The notes under the pieces: model-generated
Database searches by the model: none
What the model saw: the letters and a program-made list of their open reading frames with translations, nothing else
What the model was told of the DNA's origin: nothing
Made by a program: the position numbers and the translations under genes
Assembly (NCBI RefSeq): GCF_020921035.1
Contig: NC_063155.1
Span: 28,203,294-28,267,293, forward strand
DNA: 64,000 bases
From: Rhodamnia argentea
Lineage: Eukaryota > Streptophyta > Magnoliopsida > Myrtales > Myrtaceae
Direction of reading: 5' to 3'
Shown: in pieces, positions 59,101 through 64,000 of the stretch
Layout: each line of letters starts with the position of its first letter
Position numbering within the stretch: position 1 is the stretch's first letter

Positions 59101-62100
59101 TCATTGCTTGGTATTGGAATGTGGAGGCGGATTAGAGAGGCTAGGGACACCTTCATTAAAGTTGGTTGGGGAATAGAACTTATACTTGGAGTGACATTTG
59201 GCGTGGAAACATGCTGCTAAAAGATTGGTTTGTTGAACATTTTTGTATCGTGAGGATTGTTATTTTTTGAACTTTGGAGGGACTTCTAAGATATTGATTT
59301 TTCTTGGGCTTAGGACTTATATCGCCTCCTTTCCTAATGATATACTGATGAGGAAATATTCATAAGTGCTAACTTTTTTGTTAGAACCTTTTATTGTATA
59401 AAGGAGTTGATGATGGTTGATGATAGATTGACTTCCTGTATATCTATTTAGAAAACCAAGGTCCACATAGGTTGCCTTATTTGGTTGGGAAGCTTCTTGC
59501 AAGAACATCCTCACTTTGGACAATCTGAAAAAGAGAGGAGTTGTGTTAAGCAATAGATGCTTCCTTTCCAAACAGAGAGGCGACAACGTGACAAACCTTC
59601 TTCTTCATTGTCTTTGGATGAGTGCTTTTTCGGCAACCTGTTATGCCTCTATGGCGCTTTGTTAGGTTATAGCCAAATCACTTGAGCAAGAACTTGATAC
59701 ATGGCGAGGTACTATTATCCCTCGCGGCTTGTTAAGCCAGTATTGTAAATTGCTCTGTTTGATTTTTAGTTCGTAGAGTGGAATGAGAGAACTTTTGAGT
59801 GGCAAGAGTCCTCTATCAAGATCTTGGTCAAAATAGGCTTAAAAGTTCTACATCTTTGGTATAGTGGGGAGATGTTCTTGGATGTAGATGCTTTGCTTGA
59901 CATTGTGGATTCCTTGTCTTGTAAATGAGACCCCTTTCTCAGTTTTGAGCTCTTTCTGGATATGAACTCTTTTTGTGCATAGGTTGGCTTCCCATTGGTG
60001 TCTCATAGTTAATTTCTCTTTACTTATCAAAAGGAAAAAAGGAGCTGATGCCCATCCTAACATTTTACTAACAACTTCCTTGAAGACTAAGGGGAAAGCT
60101 GGTCACCTTGCCAAGACCTGGGAAGATTGAAACACGCCTGTGGATATAAGAGATATCATATTACCCTATATAGGATATTTTTGCTGTAACTCATTTGATA
60201 ATGAGAACCTCTCCGTAATACGATGAGGCGATTTCTATCAAATATGGGAGTGTTCATGGAGGGAAAGATAAGCTTTGGCCATGCTCTTTTGGTTTTGCTG
60301 CTAAAATTAAAATTTTCAAAGTTATGCTTTTGTGTTTATTGTGACGGAAATTGCTCTCAAACTGCAGATTTCCTTACATCCTGCCAGTGGTATGTTTAAT
60401 TTTTTTATGTGCCCGGACTTGTAAATCTGCTAAAAAATGATTAAAATCTAGTCATTCATAGATTGCTGGGGATTTAGAATGGACTCACAACAAGCATACT
60501 TTGTTGCAGAGATAAATTGCTGGTCAGAGTGGCTCATCTTTTCAGATATCTTCTTTTTCCTAATGAAGAGTGGGTGTATCGATTTTGTTGATTTTGTGGA
60601 CAAACTAGTTGCGCGACTTACAGAAGGTGATCAATATATTCTTCGTACAAATCATGTGACTTGGCTACTTGCCGAAATTATTCGAGTCGAGCTCGTGGTA
60701 AATGCATTGAATAACGATTCTAGAAAGGTTGGTTTTGAACTATCAATTGGTTTTGGATCACTGTTTTTCAGTGTTTTTACTGTATCTTTCCTGATCTCTT
60801 TATTTATTTATTTTTCCCCTCGGCCATACTGTCTTGTTTCTAGTAGGGGTACTTTTGCTGGCGGGTGTGAGGTAATTCACATCTTGTTGTTGGAACGATG
60901 TCTTAGAAAACAGAGAGATAAGTTTACATGATGAAGTAGGAACCCATTCCTGTTGAATATAATCCTTTCCTTATATGGTAACTCAGCTGATAACAGGCAC
61001 AAAGTTGGTATGGTGATCAAAGCATTTTTTGGTCATCAATCGACATCTGACTCAAGCTTCAGAACATATGTTGATTGTTGACCATCCCAGTTTATTTGTG
61101 TTTTAATGAACATGATAATTTATTTGTGGTATTTTTGGTTCTTTCTTCAAGGTACGATCCTACAGTAATTCAACTGTCCGTGTTGTTGGTAAAGTTTTTT
61201 ATGTCTTTGTAAAACATATTTTGCAGGATGCATCTACTTAATACACCTAATATGCTATCGAGTAATGTGTTCTGCTCTTCATCTATTATGCGCTTGTCCT
61301 CAAGAGGACCCATAACTTCATGTGAGAATGAAGTTATAAAACAGAAGAAAGTGAACTTGCATAATGATGATGATAGTGATAAACTAGAGAAAGAGGGAAA
61401 TGCTGAATAGAATGAGCTGGAAAAATAATTTCATGAAAATCTTGTAGAATGTTGCTAGAACAGATGGTTCTTGTGAGCATGGAGATTCTAGATGAGTTAT
61501 AATGGAGTATACAATGTGGAAGACTGGACTTAACTTTTATTCAGCTGAATGTAGATTTGTGAAAGTTTCAACATTGAAAGATAAGAACAACAGTCCAGTA
61601 AATTAATGTTTCCTTAGTAGTTTACAATGAAAAGGTGTTTATGTTAGAACAAAGAGGGGGCTAATGGAAAAGGTCCATAGGTTTTTGTTCAGGTGGCTGA
61701 TCTTTGATACTGAATGAGTTAATTCATTTGCTGGTGGCAAAAATTTCTCATAGTACAGATATGGATCACACGCTCAAACCTTTCATAGAACAGATATAGA
61801 TCACACACATGAACCTCAATTACTGAGGAACACTTAATTGATTCCATGCTTCCACGCTCAAACCTTGCATAGAACAGATATAGATCACACGCATGAACCT
61901 CAATTACCGAGGAGCATTTAATTGATTCCATGCTCCCAAACTTTTCCTTTGAGGATGAGGAGGCAACATTTTGATCATAATTGTCTACAGGGTTTCAAGA
62001 AGTTATAACTCTTCCAGAGTAACTTGCCTATGCTCGGAACACTTGTGATTCTCCAGCAATCAGGTCCTTTTAGATGATATTTGTCTTGTACTACCTGGTG

Positions 62101-63995
62101 AAGGGTTTGATTGATGAACAAGATTTTAATAGACCATGGAGTAAACGGACAAAATAATTACCCCCACTTCTCACTTACAGTGACTTATCCTTGATATGAC
62201 ATGTGATTCCTTGCAAAGTAGATGGCTGTTTTCTTTGCAGATTAATTCACAAATTCTTCAAATGTTTAACGTTGCTTGCTCTTGAAGTTCGAAATGTGGA
62301 ATCATTACGTAACTCATGCTATGCCCCCTGCTAGGTGGAGACAATCAGGAAGATTTTGTCATTTCATCGAGAAGATAGAGGCTCGGATCCTAATAATCCG
62401 CAAAGTATCCTACTCGATTTTATTAGCAGTTGTCAGACTTTACGAATTTGGTCCCTGAATTCATCAACGAGGGAATATTTGAATAATGAGCAGCTTCAGA
62501 AAGGAAAGCAAATAGATGAATGGTGGAGGCAAGTGGGCAAAGGTACTACTTATAAGTAGCCTTGTTAGAGTTCAGTCATTTGATGGTATTGACATACCTA
62601 TTACTACTTGTGAATTCTATCTACTGTTGCATAATCATCGTCTTCTCACTCAAGGCATTCTTTCTATTGGCTGACAAATGTTCATTGGCTTCTAAAAAAG
62701 CATAGGAAAAAATGGACTATATGCTTTGAATAAGTAGAATCTTGGACACAGAGAAAATGACATCTCTTGTGCCTAGCACCATTGATGTGCTAGTTATCAT
62801 AATATTGGCTCATATGGTCTAATTTAAGTAGGAATGTACTTCTCAGGAATTTTTAATAGGAATGGCAGGCCAGGCAAAAGGAGACTTCATGGTACCTTAA
62901 AATAGAAGCTGCAAATGCATATGTTCCTCCACCCAGGAAATGTTCCTTAACTGAGTAGTCTTATTAAAGACCTTATTCCTTTCTGAAACATCTTTTTCTA
63001 TTGGTGTTTTTAGACTCTGCACCCTCACTTTCCAGAATTTACACTTTACATCCTCTAACTTAATCTTCAATAATTACCTGCACCTTCTGTTAGTGTTCTT
63101 TTACTTGATCACCCAGGAAATGTTCTTTTACTCGGAGACTGCCTCTAAGCATCAAACTAATGTAAACTGCAAATCAAGATATCTATTATAATTCTGAAGC
63201 GGCATCCTAAATTTAACCATCACATATTCTAAAATAGAGATGATGAATGTGCCGATATGTGTCCATCGTCTGGTTTTGCGTCATGCGATTTCAAACTATA
63301 AAGCTTGGCATACCTTTAAATAGGAAGGGAGAGCCAAAAAGTAGCTTGAGCTGCTTACTGGAAATCACCTTTAAACTCTTCAGTTGACATAGCTTTGACA
63401 ACTTATGCTCTTGGCTGCATTAATTATTCTCACAATTGTCATGTGTATTTAGTGAGCGCATCTGCTGTGCCACCCTACCACTTTCGTGCATGCATAATAC
63501 GAGTTCACAGACCTGATGAATGTGCTTGCACCCACACTCACGAATTAGATCGTTGTAGTTTGAATCACATATTAACGGAGAAAATCAATCAACCTTCTGG
63601 ATTATTTCTTCGCCAAGTGAAAGCTATCCTCAAGCATGTGGCCATATTCATCCCTGTTTCTTATTGTTAGCCTAGTTTTAGGGTATCAAGATGTCAATGT
63701 GGATGCTAATGGCAAAGTTTATTTGGACTTCACCATTTGCTTAAACCTGATGTCTCAGACATGTTTATGAAGTTTCAATCCATGCATATCCAGCAGATTT
63801 TCTAAAGCTCGTTGAACTTATTTTTCAGGAGATCGCATGATGGACTACATGAATATGGATGAGAGGTCCATAGGGATGTTTTGGGTTGTATCTTACACCA
63901 TGGCTCAACCGGCTTATGACACGGTGATGAACTGGTTATCCTCTGCTGGAGTTGCGGAATTATTACCAGGTTCTAATATGCCAACAAATGAGAAG
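53166..63995 (+). CDS. MED23: Mediator subunit 23 (N-terminal 686 residues, runs off the window)
   Basis: Part of the Mediator complex linking transcription factors to RNA polymerase II. Eight exons (53166-53270, 53368-53411, 53787-53886, 54010-54990, 55113-55347, 60510-60727, 62335-62542, 63829-63995) join in frame to 686 residues. Plant MED23 is about 1,600. It starts MDQPPQRSSSASASRAYQFH and PARAAINDLFNLYLG, then RDLPPQNDQFIVDFQQLQ, ESVLISLVVQCSGHAPRAEF and LCGIGYINWDTFLPSLLSSV. A Ser-rich linker (about 150-250) follows, then IRHAIRTTPSPDRWKRVLLV, NCWSEWLIFSDIFFFLMKSG, TNHVTWLLAEIIRVELV, RKILSFHREDR and MDERSIGMFWVVSYTMAQPA. Order and spacing agree with plant MED23. Intron 5 (55348-60509, 5.2 kb) has a GC donor and is full of repeats. 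The ATG at 53166 is the first in frame. The last exon appears to end at AAG/GTAAT five bases before the window edge. Confidence 0.93.
55348..55353 (+). other. Non-canonical GC splice donor of MED23 intron 5
   Basis: The junction reads TTCAG/GCAAGG at the donor and TTGCAG/AGATAAATTGC at the acceptor (60509/60510), joining ..LLKLTNS and EINCWSEW. This is the continuous family sequence. The nearest GT (55353) would put a TGA/TAA-type stop in frame with that acceptor. Confidence 0.75.
55398..55952. mobile_element. Long-TIR MITE in MED23 intron 5
   Basis: The left end GGGAAAACGACACAAATGGT and the complement of the right end GGGAAAATGATACAAACGGT are followed inward by matching blocks for at least 100 bp (CCAATGTGCAAT, GAACTTTTAAT.TGTTCAATG, CCCGAAC). 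The flanks CTAATTAAA and TAAATTAAA agree at seven of nine positions, compatible with a 9-bp Mutator-like duplication. There is no coding capacity. Confidence 0.7.
55953..57779. other. Unique-looking part of MED23 intron 5
   Basis: AT-rich, no exon of MED23 and no recognised gene. Short frames here have no family resemblance. Confidence 0.45.
57780..59085 (+). repeat. Three diverged tandem units of a dispersed repeat
   Basis: Units start near 57790, 58460 and 58865. Each contains 'gtgttag.aa', 'ttggtgtgg..tg.a..ggtt', 'ataactcatt...ttaa.cttttga', 'aactggatatgttg' and 'cgatctcc.cgggtgaaggt'. The first two also carry 'gagccgatgattgattgg'-like text. The first unit is interrupted at about 57850-58000 by an extra block with its own inverted ends. 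The same family occurs once at 11385-11535. Confidence 0.65.
59090..60065 (+). mobile_element. Decayed LINE (non-LTR retrotransposon) 3' relic
   Basis: With several frame shifts and stops, the plus strand still spells the C-terminal part of a plant LINE reverse transcriptase: WRRIREARDTFIKVGWGIEL, then KNILTLDNLKKRGVVLSNRC with LLLHCLW (the zinc-binding zf-RVT region), then WNERTFEWQESSIKILVKI. It sits in MED23 intron 5 in the sense orientation. It is non-functional, and an A-rich patch near 60030-60045 may mark the old tail. Confidence 0.7.
60728..62334 (+). other. MED23 intron 6
   Basis: AT-rich intron without recognised gene. It contains the 84-bp tandem duplication at 61771-61938. Confidence 0.6.
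61771..61938 (+). repeat. 84-bp tandem duplication in MED23 intron 6
   Basis: Units 61771-61854 and 61855-61938 both begin CGCTCAAACCTT and contain 'catagaacagatatagatca', 'catgaacctcaattac' and 'ttaattgattccatgct', with a handful of differences. The partial text before 61771 suggests a third, incomplete unit. Confidence 0.8.
62543..63828 (+). other. MED23 intron 7
   Basis: AT-rich intron with GT donor and a TTTTTCAG acceptor. No exon or repeat boundary is recognised. Open frames such as 63395-63670 are unassigned. Confidence 0.55.
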
Positions 63996-64000
63996 GTAAT

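Noticed and set aside
60479-60509. ATG-started frame before MED23 exon 6
   Set aside because: The residues before EINCW do not match the family and precede a good AG acceptor, so they are intron.

Overview
The window is nuclear DNA from a flowering plant, very probably a woody eudicot. The genes have GT-AG introns. AT-rich intergenic DNA is full of small non-autonomous transposons, decayed retroelements and GA/CT microsatellites, and there is a decayed copy of plastid 16S rDNA. The repeat style reminds me of Eucalyptus (Myrtaceae), but that is an impression, not a result. I reconstructed nine protein-coding loci by splicing conserved protein segments by eye. Exon coordinates are given under each gene.

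Layout. The window opens with the last three exons of a cytosolic-type phosphoglucomutase (+, ends 1445). Next is a 1-kb transposon with long inverted ends that carries a broken piece of a polygalacturonase-inhibitor (PGIP) gene (2407-3417). A complete two-exon pectin methylesterase follows (-, 6059-8455), then the 16S-like plastid relic (about 9475-9690) and an intronless pectin methylesterase inhibitor (-, 14384-15004). From 15 to 23.7 kb the DNA is repeat-derived. A seven-exon GH9 endo-1,4-beta-glucanase lies at 23768-28724 (+). From 29 to 36 kb there is another repeat block, including an LTR-like stretch with a dense ACGT-core cluster. Two tandem, four-exon PLAC8/FW2.2-like genes (36553-37816 and 38961-40519, +) are followed by two copies of one hAT-like element, the younger with a perfect 8-bp target duplication (42220-43134). 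The right third is gene-rich: an LC8-type dynein light chain (45577-48804, +), a SKIP14-like F-box protein (50201-51417, +) and the first eight exons of Mediator subunit MED23 (53166 to beyond the right edge, +).

How the genes relate. Four sequences within 27 kb concern the cell wall: the captured PGIP piece, the esterase, the esterase inhibitor and the cellulase-type glucanase. The esterase and the inhibitor are opposing activities on homogalacturonan and lie on the same strand 5.9 kb apart. The glucanase acts on beta-1,4-glucans. The right-hand genes are unrelated housekeeping or regulatory genes.

No coherent novel multi-gene system was found. The most checkable unusual features are the PGIP-capturing element, the young hAT-like insertion, a GC-AG intron of 5.2 kb in MED23, the altered cysteine motif shared by both PLAC8 paralogues, an upstream mini-ORF overlapping an ATG in the dynein light chain gene, and the plastid rDNA relic.
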